Positions 35,668 to 45,176 of a stretch of 64,000 nucleotides of DNA are shown piece by piece (position 1 is the stretch's first letter; each line of letters starts with the position of its first letter). A program made the position numbers and the translations under genes. The stretch is from Sulfobacillus sp. Lineage in GTDB: Bacteria; Bacillota; Sulfobacillia; Sulfobacillales; Sulfobacillaceae. The stretch covers positions 1 to 64,000 of the forward strand of contig DAIDDL010000011.1 in NCBI GenBank assembly GCA_027309085.1, in the 5' to 3' direction. The notes under the pieces were generated by a model that worked only from the letters and a program-made list of their open reading frames with translations, was not told the origin of the DNA and did not search any database.

Positions 35668-35769
35668 CTATTCCTCCCCTTGGTGCAGTAAGATTCAGAA
35701 GTTGCCTCACCGGTGAATAGGCGAGTGAACTCTCGCGTTTCGTGCAAATTTTTTGGACCGTATCCGCCG

Positions 35770-37200
35770 TTACAGGTCCCCGGACTGCTCAAGACGAATG
35801 ATCAACAGACGGTTGGTGCCGCCTGGCGGTCCCTGGTCCGGCCCTTGGGTCAGGATAACGACGCCCTTCTCAATGCCCCTAGCCCCCAGCCAATCGCGCG
35901 CGGCTACTTCCCATGCCGTGTCGGTCGGGGCCATCGTCACCGCATGGACCCCGTAGGAAAAGGCTAGCCGCTGGCAGACTTCATCGTGAGCGCTCATGGC
36001 CAGAATCCAGGAGGGCAGGCGGAAGCTGGCCACGCGTTTTGCGGTAGCCCCGCTTTGGGTTGGGGTGACAATGCATACAGGGTGCAAGCGCTCGCTCGCT
36101 TGCAGGACGTCGTTGGCAATGACTGAGTCAATGCTGGGAACACCATGCTCCTTCTCTGCCATGGGAGGCAGAGGCTGTTCGTGGCGGGCGCGCTCTGTCA
36201 CCTGGGCTATTCGGCCCAGCATGCGGACAGCATCCACGGGATACTCCCCCACCGCTGATTCCTCGGACAGCATCACGCAGTCAGTGCCATCGAGAATAGC
36301 GTTGGCCACGTCGGTCACTTCGGCTCGGGTGGGCCGGGGGTTGCTGACCATGGACTCGAGCATTTGGGTTGCGGTGATGACGGGTTTGTGGGCTTCGCGT
36401 GCTTTTCGGATGAGGCGTTTCTGGATCAAGGCGATATCCTCGATGGGAACTTCCACCCCCAGGTCACCGCGGGCCACCATAATCCCGTCAGCCGATTCCA
36501 GAATGGCATCGATCTGGTGCCAGGCGCCCTTGCGCTCTATCTTGGCAATGAGAAAGGGAGAATACCCCATTTCTGAAGCCGCCTGCCGCGCCGTCTGTAC
36601 GTCCGCCGCACTGTCCACAAAAGATATTCCCAGCGCATCGACCCCGAGGTCCAGGGCAAATGCCATGAGTTCTTTATCATGGGCGGTGATGGCCCCGCCC
36701 GCAACCCCGGCTGTCGGGAGATTGACCCCTTTGTGGGATACCAGGGTCCCCCCCACCTTTACCTGGCAGTGGATGCCCTGGTCATCCACTGACTCCACCT
36801 GAAGGGCGATGAATCCGTCGTTTAAAAAGACGGGGTCCCCGTGCTTCAAAGGATGCACCAGTTCCGGAATATCCAGAGGGATTGCGTCGTCTTGGGCTGC
36901 TGCGAGGTGAGCTAGGCGGACGTGCTGCCCTTTAGTCAGTGTTAGCGGGGCGGGCAGAATGCCTATGCGGAGCTTGGGACCCGGAAGGTCGGCCAAAATG
37001 GTAACCCGGCCCGTTGAGGCTGCGGCCGCGGCGCGAATGCGCAAAATGCGCCCCCGCTGTTCCGTGAGGCTGCCGTGTGCCAGATTGATGCGGGCGACAT
37101 TCATGCCGCTGCGCAGAAGCTGTTCCAGCACCTCGGGTGAATCGGACGCGGGCCCAATCGTGCACACAATTTTGGTCTGGTGGGAGGGGAGATGAATCAT
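35770..37200 (-). CDS. pyk: pyruvate kinase
   Basis: A 476-residue protein with the complete A/B/C domain order. TKIVCTIGPAS opens the barrel; MNVARINLAHG carries the K/Mg site with Ala in place of the usual Ser; the catalytic Lys region is FLIAKIERKGA, followed by GIMVARGDLGVEVP and KPVITATQMLESM. The allosteric C-domain ends the protein, and the extra PEP-utiliser domain of some Bacillus enzymes is absent. GAGGAGGTG precedes the ATG. It makes ATP and pyruvate from PEP; PEP synthase, encoded at 41417, does the reverse. Confidence 0.97.
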   Translation of the reverse strand: MIHLPSHQTKIVCTIGPASDSPEVLEQLLRSGMNVARINLAHGSLTEQRGRILRIRAAAAASTGRVTILADLPGPKLRIGILPAPLTLTKGQHVRLAHLAAAQDDAIPLDIPELVHPLKHGDPVFLNDGFIALQVESVDDQGIHCQVKVGGTLVSHKGVNLPTAGVAGGAITAHDKELMAFALDLGVDALGISFVDSAADVQTARQAASEMGYSPFLIAKIERKGAWHQIDAILESADGIMVARGDLGVEVPIEDIALIQKRLIRKAREAHKPVITATQMLESMVSNPRPTRAEVTDVANAILDGTDCVMLSEESAVGEYPVDAVRMLGRIAQVTERARHEQPLPPMAEKEHGVPSIDSVIANDVLQASERLHPVCIVTPTQSGATAKRVASFRLPSWILAMSAHDEVCQRLAFSYGVHAVTMAPTDTAWEVAARDWLGARGIEKGVVILTQGPDQGPPGGTNRLLIIRLEQSGDL

Positions 37201-37671
37201 AAGCGCACCTCCTCTATTGTCCTGCTTTTAACGAATCGCCTGCTCCTTGAATCCCCCGCACCACTCTCTGAGCTTCTTGTTCGGAAATGCACGGCGGTGC
37301 CCGCTTCAATGCGCCCTGGCTGCGTGTTCAAGCTACCCCTCTTTTCATACCCCATTTGAGAATACCACCTTACCAATTACCAGTGACTTCATAGTGGACG
37401 CCGCTGCCATGTCTTGTCAATACGCTGATGGCGGTCCTCTTGGAGAGCATATGAACGCGGACGAGATCGCTGCAAGCAGAGCAGCCGCCACCGCTTTGAT
37501 GCATGTGCCCGGGGAATCCTTGAACTGGGGGCCAGATGGCGCTAGCCGCTAACAAACCGCTTACGGTAGAATAGAACAAGACGGGTGACCACTGGCCTTC
37601 CGGGTTATGACCGCCAGTCTACACTGGGTAGCGCGGAAGATGCGGAAACAACAGAGAGGGGCGGCACACTC
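37201..37671. other. intergenic region between pyk and the AhpD-like gene
   Basis: About 470 bp. A 33-codon frame at 37451-37552 starts with ATG after TTGGAGAG but has no recognisable content. A TAGAAT box near 37567 could be the -10 of the AhpD-like gene. Nothing else is supported. Confidence 0.35.
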
Positions 37672-38028
37672 ATGGGACAAATGAATGACCGTATTCAGCA
37701 GGTTTCTGGACTGATTCAGCGCTTGCAACAGAAATATCCTACCGAAATCGAGGCCTTTTTAACTTTTTCGGGCAAGACTGAAGCCACCGGCGCACTGAGC
37801 GCCCAAGCTAAAAGTCTGATTAATGTCGCGCTGGCTGTCGCCGCGCAATGTGAATGGTGCATTGCTTTGCATGTTCAGGCCGCGATTCATGCGGGGGCGA
37901 CACAGGACGAAATTATCGAGGCGGGATTTATGGCCGTGATGATGCACGGGGGCCCCGCACTGATGTACTTAACCCCGCTGCTGCAGTCTTTGGATGAGTT
38001 TTTGCCTGGCGCGGACCCGCGGGCATAA
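37672..38028 (+). CDS. AhpD-like / carboxymuconolactone decarboxylase family protein
   Basis: This 118-residue all-helical protein has the AhpD active-site block CEWCIALHVQAAIHAG (CxxC followed by His, near residues 60-75), which reduces peroxidase partners or acts as a thiol peroxidase. Length and motif fit the family. ATG 37672 is used because AGAGAGGGGCGG lies just upstream; the frame is open to 37585. It is followed after 148 bp by the proton ATPase gene. No AhpC is adjacent. Partner and physiological role are inferred only. Confidence 0.8.
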   Translation: MGQMNDRIQQVSGLIQRLQQKYPTEIEAFLTFSGKTEATGALSAQAKSLINVALAVAAQCEWCIALHVQAAIHAGATQDEIIEAGFMAVMMHGGPALMYLTPLLQSLDEFLPGADPRA

Positions 38029-38176
38029 TCCGGTGCTTGTTAATTCCGCTACGTCCAGTGAATTAGCCTGAGCGGCATCCACATAAGAGGGTGCCAACAA
38101 CGGGAGACCTCCAGCGTTATATCGAGTCAGGGATAGAAGCCGATGTTGATCTTAACTTTCCACTAAGGAGAACAAT

Positions 38177-40690
38177 ATGTCACAGAATCTCTCAGAACCG
38201 CCGCCCAAGCCTACTATCTCTGAAACTATGGCACAACTGCAGACAACACCTCAGGGACTGACTGCAGAGGAGGCCCAAAAGCGCATTCAGCAGTGGGGTC
38301 CTAATGCCCTGAAAGAGACCAGAGTCAGTCCTGTTATGCGCTTCCTGCATTATCTGTGGGGACCTATTCCGTGGATGATTGAATTGGCGGCCCTCCTCTC
38401 CGGGATAGTAAGGCACTGGGCAGATTTTATCATTATTATGTTGCTTTTGATTTTCAATGCTGTAATTGGGTTCTGGCAGGAATACCAAGCGGCCAGCGCT
38501 GTCGAAGCGTTGAAAAATCAGTTGGCATTAAAATCCCGAATCTTGCGAGATGGACAATGGCAGGAAGTTCCTGCGGCTGATCTGGTGCCTGGCGATATCA
38601 TACGGATCCGTCTTGGTGACATCATCCCTGCGGATGTGCAGTTGCTCAGTGGCGATTATCTCAGCATCGACCAGTCTGCCTTAACGGGCGAGTCTCTGCC
38701 AGTGAGTAAGAAAATAGGCGATGCAGCCTATTCGGGCACCGTCGTCAAACAAGGCGAGATGCAAGCAGTGGTCACAGCTACCGGAATGCATACCTTTTTC
38801 GGGCGGACGGCAGGTTTGGTGCAGAAGGCCGGTGCCGTGTCCCATTTTCAGAAAGCCGTTCTGCGGATAGGGGATTATCTCATTTATCTCGCCCTGGGGT
38901 TAGTGGCCATACTCGTTACGGTCCAACTTTTCCGCGGCGCCCCATTCGTGCAGCTCCTCCAGTTTGCGTTGATCCTGACCGTGGCCTCTATTCCGGTTGC
39001 AATGCCGGCAGTGCTCTCCGTGACGATGGCATTAGGGGCTTTGAAATTGTCCCGTATGCGTGCTATCGTGACGCGTCTGGAATCCATTGAAGAGATGGCG
39101 GGAGTTGAAATCCTATGTTCAGATAAGACGGGAACCCTCACACAGAACATTCTTACCCTGGGCACGCCGCAGGCCTTTGGCAAGGCAGTGGATGAGGACA
39201 CTTTAGTTCTTATGGGAGCCCTTGCCTCCAAGGCGGAAGACAACGATAGTATCGACATGGCCATTTTAGCGGGTGTTAAAGATAACTCTCGTCTCGCTGC
39301 CTATCAGGAGGAAAAATTCACTCCGTTTGACCCGGTTTCTAAACGCACGGAAGCGGTGGTGCGTGATGCTGACGGTGTGGTTTGGACCGTCACCAAAGGC
39401 GCGCCTCAGGTGATCATGACTCTCTGCGCGCCTGGCCCTGAACTTCAGAAGCAAGCCCAAGATGCGGTGGAGCAACTCGCTGGCAAAGGGTACCGCACAC
39501 TGGGTGTGGCGCGACGCCAGGGAGACGGAGCATGGACCCTTCTCGGCATTCTGCCGCTGTTTGATCCGCCTCGAGAGGATTCCCGCGATACCATCGCCCG
39601 GGCCGAGGCCCATGGCATTCAGGTTAAAATGGTGACCGGCGACAACGTGGCCATCGCCCGGGAAATTGCTGGGCAACTAGGTCTGGGCACAAATATTCAG
39701 CCAGCCGACCAATTATTTTTGAAAAATGTAGACATCAATCACCTGGATGCGGCGGCGGAGGAGAAAATCGAAGCGGCGGATGGTTTTGCGCAGGTGTTTC
39801 CCGAGCATAAATATGGCATTGTCAAGGCTTTGCAGCAGCGCGGGCATCTTGTGGCCATGACTGGTGACGGTGTTAACGATGCGCCTGCGTTGAAGCAGGC
39901 CGATGTGGGCATTGCCGTCTCAGGTGCGACGGACGCAGCCAGGGCTGCGTCAGCCCTGGTGCTGGTGGCTCCCGGCCTGATTGTAATCATCAAAGCTATA
40001 GAAGAGGCTCGGCGTATTTTTGAACGCATGAATAGCTACGCAATCTACCGGATCACCGAGACCATTCGGATAATGTTTTTCGTCGTGCTGGCAATGCTGG
40101 TTTTTGATTTTTACCCGATCACGGCTATGCTGATTATTCTACTGGCCTTCTTTAATGACTTGCCAATCATGGCCATCGCTACAGACAATACATGGCTGGA
40201 TCCTAAACCAGTACGGTGGGACATGCATCGGGTATTGACCGTCTCGACGGTTTTAGGTCTGATTGGCGTCGTCGAAACGTTCGGGATGCTCTTGATTGCG
40301 AAAGACTATTTTCACATGGCCATCCCTCAAATCCAAACACTCATTTTTCTTAAGCTTGCTATTGCGGGCCATTTAACACTCTTCATTGCGCGGACCCGCA
40401 AGCCCTTTTTACAAAAACCATACCCGTCACCCGCTCTTCTCTGGTCGGCCATCGGAACAAAAGTCGCTGCTACTCTTTTGGTCATTTATCCCATGGGTTT
40501 AATCGCGCACATCACCTTGCTACAAGCTGCGATTGTATGGGCATATTGCATTGTCTGGATTTTTGTGGAAGACCGTGCAAAGTTGGCCGTTTATAAGCAT
40601 TTGGAGACCGACACGCCAAGACACTACCCATTTTTAGATCTCCTGCACATGCCCTTAATGGCGGGCAAGAGGGAGAACAGAGCACGGTAA
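38177..40690 (+). CDS. plasma-membrane-type (P3A) P-type H+-ATPase
   Basis: This 837-residue pump has the P-type core: the TGES actuator motif near 174, phosphorylated Asp near 316 in SDKTGTLTQN, KGAP in the nucleotide domain, and MTGDGVNDAPALKQADVGIAV in the hinge. The length, the TM1 region (WGPIPWMIELAALLS) and the ASIPVAMPAVLSV helix 4 match fungal/plant PMA-type proton ATPases rather than Ca or heavy-metal pumps; no CPC or GMTBD is present. ATG 38177 follows AAGGAG. It would extrude protons from the cytoplasm, which fits an acidophile. Confidence 0.9.
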   Translation: MSQNLSEPPPKPTISETMAQLQTTPQGLTAEEAQKRIQQWGPNALKETRVSPVMRFLHYLWGPIPWMIELAALLSGIVRHWADFIIIMLLLIFNAVIGFWQEYQAASAVEALKNQLALKSRILRDGQWQEVPAADLVPGDIIRIRLGDIIPADVQLLSGDYLSIDQSALTGESLPVSKKIGDAAYSGTVVKQGEMQAVVTATGMHTFFGRTAGLVQKAGAVSHFQKAVLRIGDYLIYLALGLVAILVTVQLFRGAPFVQLLQFALILTVASIPVAMPAVLSVTMALGALKLSRMRAIVTRLESIEEMAGVEILCSDKTGTLTQNILTLGTPQAFGKAVDEDTLVLMGALASKAEDNDSIDMAILAGVKDNSRLAAYQEEKFTPFDPVSKRTEAVVRDADGVVWTVTKGAPQVIMTLCAPGPELQKQAQDAVEQLAGKGYRTLGVARRQGDGAWTLLGILPLFDPPREDSRDTIARAEAHGIQVKMVTGDNVAIAREIAGQLGLGTNIQPADQLFLKNVDINHLDAAAEEKIEAADGFAQVFPEHKYGIVKALQQRGHLVAMTGDGVNDAPALKQADVGIAVSGATDAARAASALVLVAPGLIVIIKAIEEARRIFERMNSYAIYRITETIRIMFFVVLAMLVFDFYPITAMLIILLAFFNDLPIMAIATDNTWLDPKPVRWDMHRVLTVSTVLGLIGVVETFGMLLIAKDYFHMAIPQIQTLIFLKLAIAGHLTLFIARTRKPFLQKPYPSPALLWSAIGTKVAATLLVIYPMGLIAHITLLQAAIVWAYCIVWIFVEDRAKLAVYKHLETDTPRHYPFLDLLHMPLMAGKRENRAR

Positions 40691-41416
40691 TTGGGCCGAA
40701 TCATGTCTGGTTGCCCACCGGCGGTTCAAATACGATACTCGGCGATTTGCGTTTCGGCCCCCCGGCGCATGGATTAGCCCCGGCGAGTACGCGGTCGAAG
40801 GGAGGATGAGTCACCGCAAGAAGTTGTCCTGCCATTGAAGCCGGGGCGGTGGGTACTTGATTATCGTCTGTCAAGCTCACTGGACACGCTTTGGCTGTGA
40901 GTGGTTAGTTCGCCGGGTCTGGCTGCGCCATGGCTGGTGGTGCTCAATCACGAACACCAGTCCCCCGAAAAAGGACTGGTTCAAGACTTGTTGGCTATCC
41001 CCCAGGTCTTTCGGCAACCACTTCAGAAGGCCCTTGGATGCCGCCGTTAGCAACCTGATGCCTGAGCCAGTGACCTAGTTTAAGCGAGCGTGCGGCACGA
41101 TCAGTTTTATTTGGAACGGTCCGTGCCGCATTCACTCGGGCGCTCACAGCCAGCCGTTCACTGGGAGCATTGGTGACCTGCCATGCGGGTCAATGGTTTC
41201 TCTCCATGCAGGTGGAGGTGCTGAATACGCTATATTAATCGCCCTCGCTCGGATCGCCAACGACCACCTGATTTATATCAGGCCTTATAGCAGATCCTGT
41301 CGGCGTTCGTCCTTCCTGCAATGCGTGTTCTTGCCCGAAATGCACAACAAAGAGGCTCGGCAAAATCTCCGGTCTCTTTGTTGTGGGCAGCATGTTCCGG
41401 GCCACTTGTCCCGATA
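40691..41416. other. long intergenic region with two hairpins
   Basis: About 725 bp without a supported gene. A 9-bp stem pairs 41091-41099 with 41122-41130, and a perfect 12-bp stem pairs 41343-41354 with 41374-41385, 31 bp beyond the PEP synthase stop. A frame around 40920-41050 reads APWLVVLNHEHQSPEKGL and might be a gene relic, but I cannot assign it. Confidence 0.45.
41343..41385 (-). terminator. 12-bp perfect hairpin downstream of PEP synthase
   Basis: CACAACAAAGAG pairs perfectly with CTCTTTGTTGTG around a 19-base loop. It lies just after the PEP synthase stop on the minus strand. No strong T-tract follows, so terminator function is tentative. Confidence 0.45.
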
Positions 41417-43843
41417 TTATTTTCCTGATGTTCGGGACTTCAGGTTTTTCTCCACCTCCAGCACATGCAGTGTGGTGGCCAGCACAGTGTCAGGGTCCAG
41501 GCTCATGGAGTCGATGCCGATTTCCACCAGAAATTCCGCCATTTCGGGGTAGTCGGACGGCGCCTGGCCGCACAGGCCGGAATGCCGGTGATTGCGGCGG
41601 CACCCGTCGACAGCCAGCCGGATCATCTCTTTCACGCCCGGGTCGCGCTCATCGTAATCACACGCGACGATAGAGGAATCCCGGTCCACACCTAGGGTCA
41701 ACTGGGTCAGGTCATTGGATCCAATCGAAAATCCGTCAAATTGCTGCGCGAACCGGTCGATCTGGATGACGTTGTTCGGGATCTCGCACATGACATAGAT
41801 TTCGAGCCCGTTGTCCCCCCGCTTGAGTCCGAGTTCGGCCATGCGCGCCAGCACCTGCTCAGCCTCTTCAACACGCCGGCAAAAGGGGATCATCAACAGC
41901 ACATTGCTCAGTCCCATGGTTTCCCGCACCCGCTTCATGGCGGCGCACTCCAGCGCAAAGCCGTCCGCATAGGCGGGATGCGTATACCGCGAGGCACCCC
42001 GGAATCCCAGCATGGGGTTGTCTTCTTGCGGTTCAAACCACCTCCCCCCCAACAGCGAGGCGTATTCATTGGTCTTGAAATCGGACATTCTGACAATCAC
42101 GGGCTTGGGGTAAAACGCTGCGGCGATTGTCCCCACCCCTTCAGCCAGACGGGTGATGAAAAAGTCGCTGGGCGATGCGTACGTTTCGGTCCGCTTCGCG
42201 ATCTCCGCGCGTTCATGACCGTCTGCCACTTTTTCGGGATGGATCAGGGCCATGGGATGAATCTGGATGGATTCGTTGATGATGAATTCCATGCGGGCCA
42301 ACCCTACCCCGTCATTGGGCAGAAAGCTGCTGGCAAATGCCGTATCAGGATTGCCGATATTCATCATGATTTTGGTAGCGGGCCGCGCAATGGTTGACAG
42401 ATCGGTGTGCCGGACTTCGAAAGGAATGGTGCCCGCATAGACATGCCCCACGTCGCCTTCCGCACAGGACACAGTGACCGCCTCTTGGTCCTTTAAAACG
42501 GTCGTGGCATTATCCGCCCCCACTACCGCGGGAATACCCAATTCCCGGGCAATAATCGCAGCATGGCAGGTCCTGCCGCCGCGGTTGGTTACAATCGCGG
42601 CCGCCTTCTTCATAATGGGCTCCCAGTCTGGGGTTGTGGTGTCGGCCACCAAGACCTCCCCTTCGTGGAACTCTCCCACATGTGCGCTGCTGGTAATCAC
42701 ATGCACCGCAGCGGATGCAATCTTGCTGCCCACCGCCCTGCCGGTCGCCAAAATGGGGCCGGGCGCCGAAAGCCGGTACTCTTCAAGCACCTGGCCCTTC
42801 TTTTGGGACGCCACAGTTTCCGGCCGCGCCTGGACCATGTAGACCTGCCCGTCTTCGCCATCTTTCGCCCACTCCATATCCATGGGTTCGGCGGAGCCGC
42901 GGATGCGGCTGTAGTGCTGTTCGACTTTGATGGCATAATCCGCCAGTGTCAGCACATCGTCATCGGTAAGGGAAAACCGTTCGCGGCTGGCGCGCGGCGT
43001 CGGGATGTTCCGTGTGGTCAGCCCATTGCGCCCTTTGGCGTAGACCATGGTAATCTTCTTGGATCCTAGCGTGCGCCTCAGCACAGCACGGTGCCCCTGC
43101 AGAAAAGTCGGCTTGAACACGTAGAATTCATCAGGATCCACCGCGCCTTGCACCACATTCTCGCCCAGCCCGTAGGAAGCCGTGATGAACACCGCGTCGC
43201 GGAAGCCGGTTTCGGTATCGAGAGAAAACATCACACCGCTGCTCGCCAAATCGGAACGCACCATCTTCATGATGCCAATCGAAAGGGCCACTTTGAAGTG
43301 GTCGAATCCTTCGTCGAAGCGGTAGTGAATGGCGCGGTCGGTGAACAGGCTGGCGAAACAGCGGCGGCACGAATCAAGCAGCATGGCGTCCCCCGCGATA
43401 TTCAGATACGTGTCCTGCTGCCCAGCAAAACTGGCCGTGGGCAAGTCCTCGGCGGTCGCTGAAGAGCGGACGGCCACTGACAGGGTCTCGCCGTATTCTT
43501 CGCGCAGCGCGTGATAAGCGGACAGAATTTCCGCCTGCAGGTCATCGGGCAGCGGACAGCTATACACAAGATCCCGGGCCTGCTGCCCCCGGGCGGCTAA
43601 GTCGTTCATATCATTCGGATTGCAGGTATCAAGAATCGCATGCAAGGGATCCCAAGCTTTTGCTGCCGTCAGCACATAACGGTAAGCCTCTGCTGTGACT
43701 GCAAATCCGTTGGGCACCTTCACGCCTTCCGGCAGCAAGTTCTGGTACAATTCCCCCAAAGAGGCGTTCTTACCACCTACCAAAGGGACATCGCCCATCC
43801 CGATTTCGTTGAAAAAACGAATATATTGATATGCCATCGCCAT
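41417..43843 (-). CDS. ppsA: phosphoenolpyruvate synthase
   Basis: This 808-residue protein has three domains: N-terminal ATP-binding (VGGKNASLGEL at 23, VAVRSSATAEDLPTASFAG near 125), the swivelling phosphohistidine domain with GGRTCHAAIIARELGIPAVV (His near 427), and the C-terminal PEP/pyruvate barrel (GVGLARMEFII, FSIGSNDLTQL, GLCGQAPSD with catalytic Cys). Size and motifs match PpsA rather than pyruvate phosphate dikinase (about 870-900 residues). It makes PEP from pyruvate and ATP for gluconeogenesis. ATG follows AAGGATGACTG. Confidence 0.95.
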   Translation of the reverse strand: MAMAYQYIRFFNEIGMGDVPLVGGKNASLGELYQNLLPEGVKVPNGFAVTAEAYRYVLTAAKAWDPLHAILDTCNPNDMNDLAARGQQARDLVYSCPLPDDLQAEILSAYHALREEYGETLSVAVRSSATAEDLPTASFAGQQDTYLNIAGDAMLLDSCRRCFASLFTDRAIHYRFDEGFDHFKVALSIGIMKMVRSDLASSGVMFSLDTETGFRDAVFITASYGLGENVVQGAVDPDEFYVFKPTFLQGHRAVLRRTLGSKKITMVYAKGRNGLTTRNIPTPRASRERFSLTDDDVLTLADYAIKVEQHYSRIRGSAEPMDMEWAKDGEDGQVYMVQARPETVASQKKGQVLEEYRLSAPGPILATGRAVGSKIASAAVHVITSSAHVGEFHEGEVLVADTTTPDWEPIMKKAAAIVTNRGGRTCHAAIIARELGIPAVVGADNATTVLKDQEAVTVSCAEGDVGHVYAGTIPFEVRHTDLSTIARPATKIMMNIGNPDTAFASSFLPNDGVGLARMEFIINESIQIHPMALIHPEKVADGHERAEIAKRTETYASPSDFFITRLAEGVGTIAAAFYPKPVIVRMSDFKTNEYASLLGGRWFEPQEDNPMLGFRGASRYTHPAYADGFALECAAMKRVRETMGLSNVLLMIPFCRRVEEAEQVLARMAELGLKRGDNGLEIYVMCEIPNNVIQIDRFAQQFDGFSIGSNDLTQLTLGVDRDSSIVACDYDERDPGVKEMIRLAVDGCRRNHRHSGLCGQAPSDYPEMAEFLVEIGIDSMSLDPDTVLATTLHVLEVEKNLKSRTSGK

Positions 43844-44416
43844 CAGTCATCCTTTCTGAGACTATTCCTTGTTGTACCAACGATCTTTCAGCCCATGTAG
43901 CACAGCCAACAGCTGTGGGGTCCGAATCCAATCCGGTTCAGTGGGGAACCGGTCGAATCTTCATTCTGTTTCCAGGATAAGCTTTGGACGTGACACGCTA
44001 TCAGGGCCAAAAGACCATGTTTTCCCGGAACTTTGGGTACTATTTCAGGACATGCATCGTTATTCAGTGGGCGTTTGCGGCACAGCAGCGTGGGCGACGG
44101 AAGGTTAAGGGGTTGTTCAGACAGGAAGACTGTTCACGTCCCAGCAAAGGTTGTGCCTGCTGGCACGGCAGTGCGGCTGTCCCCTGCCCCGATTCGCAGG
44201 ACCGGCAAGTGATGAGAACTAGTTCACATTTTAATCCAGATCGCCCCCCGTTAAAAATGGCTTTCCGGAAGTTTCTCCCCGCACGGTTTTATAGTATGGT
44301 TAAAAGGGAAAGGCGCCATGGTGGCCGGTTGCTGTGGTTTGAATCGGCCGCTTACATTCCCTCGTGGCGCTGGCAAGTTCTTCTTGACCTCACGGGTTTG
44401 GTAGAAAGGAGGGTGA
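43844..44416. other. intergenic region between ppsA and the cytochrome b operon
   Basis: About 570 bp. A small dyad CACAGC-CAACA-GCTGTG lies about 58 bp before the ppsA start. An AT-rich stretch TTTTATAGTATGG near 44288-44300 may hold a plus-strand -10 for the cytochrome operon. No gene is supported; the 154-codon frame from 43984 is not protein-like. Confidence 0.4.
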
Positions 44417-44506
44417 ATGACAACATCTACGGGCAATTATCTTGTTGAAGTGCTGTTCCTTGCGGTGTTCGCTGCAGGCATTCTATGGCCTGCGCGCAAA
44501 CGCTAG
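44417..44506 (+). CDS. 29-residue single-helix membrane peptide
   Basis: ATG 44417 follows a near-perfect GAAAGGAGGGTGA and opens a 30-codon gene ending in TAG at 44504-44506. The product has a short polar start (MTTSTGNYL), one hydrophobic helix (VEVLFLAVFAAGILW) and a basic end (PARKR), so it is a membrane peptide with the C-terminus in the cytoplasm by the positive-inside rule. It lies 44 bp before the b6-like cytochrome gene. Tiny single-helix subunits of this size (PetG, PetL, PetN) occur in cytochrome b6f complexes; homology is not shown. Confidence 0.6.
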   Translation: MTTSTGNYLVEVLFLAVFAAGILWPARKR

Positions 44507-44550
44507 ACGACTGACTATGGCAAATGCTAATTCACCGAGGAGATGACGTC

Positions 44551-45174
44551 ATGGCAAACTGGACATCGGCATCACGCCAGGCTCTTGCGGATCTATTGTC
44601 CGTGGACACATGGCTGCCGGAAACGATGCCGGAATATGCTCAGGGTTTCATGTATATGCTGGGGTCTCTCACGGCTTCAAGCTTCGTGGTTCTGGTTCTC
44701 TCGGGAGTGGTGCTGGCTGCCAACGGTCCGGCCAGCTGGTCCTACAACGGGGCAGACCGGTTTGCGGCGGCGGTGCATTTTTGGGCCGTCCAGGCCTTTT
44801 TCTTCTTTATGATGCTGCATCTCTGGCGGGTCTTCTTTACAGGCGCCTGGCGCGGCGGCCGCAAGGAAACCTGGCTGCTGGGCGCTTTGGCCTTTCTCAT
44901 CGCTATCCCCACCGCGTTTACCGGATATCTGATTAATGGGGATTTCTATTCGCAATGGAATGCGGTGCAGGCTAAAGATGGTCTCAACGCATTGGGTTTG
45001 GCTTGGGTGAACCTGCCGAATGCGGGCCAGATGTTTGGCATGCACGTGGTGGTGCTGCCCCTGACCCTGTCCGCGCTGATCTTTGGCCACATCGCGCGGG
45101 TCCGCTTGAAAGGGGTCGTGCCGCCTTATCCAGCGGCGCAGGTCCAGACTCATACATCGAAGGAGGGACAGTAG
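44551..45174 (+). CDS. cytochrome b6-like membrane protein
   Basis: About 207 residues with four main helices. Haem ligands appear as two His pairs: HFWAVQAFFFFMMLH (13 residues between) and HVVVLPLTLSALIFGH (14 between). The 13/14 pattern is that of b6 in b6f and Firmicute complexes; bc1 has 13/13. TAFTGYLINGDFYSQW is the usual Qo-side segment. ATG 44551 follows GAGGAG; the frame is open to 44524. It ends two bases before the next gene. A quinol-oxidising role is inferred; no Rieske gene lies nearby. Confidence 0.85.
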   Translation: MANWTSASRQALADLLSVDTWLPETMPEYAQGFMYMLGSLTASSFVVLVLSGVVLAANGPASWSYNGADRFAAAVHFWAVQAFFFFMMLHLWRVFFTGAWRGGRKETWLLGALAFLIAIPTAFTGYLINGDFYSQWNAVQAKDGLNALGLAWVNLPNAGQMFGMHVVVLPLTLSALIFGHIARVRLKGVVPPYPAAQVQTHTSKEGQ

Positions 45175-45176
45175 CG

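Noticed and set aside
37451-37552. 33-codon ORF with GGAGAG upstream
   Set aside because: No hydrophobic or motif signal, and the match to a ribosome binding site is ordinary for this GC content.
40857-41050. Open frames that might be a transposase or Rpn nuclease relic
   Set aside because: The short stretch APWLVVLNHEHQSPEKGL is suggestive but too little for a family call.
43984-44448. 154-codon plus-strand ORF upstream of the cytochrome operon
   Set aside because: It overlaps the well-supported 29-residue gene and ends in its ribosome binding region; the translation has no protein-like pattern.
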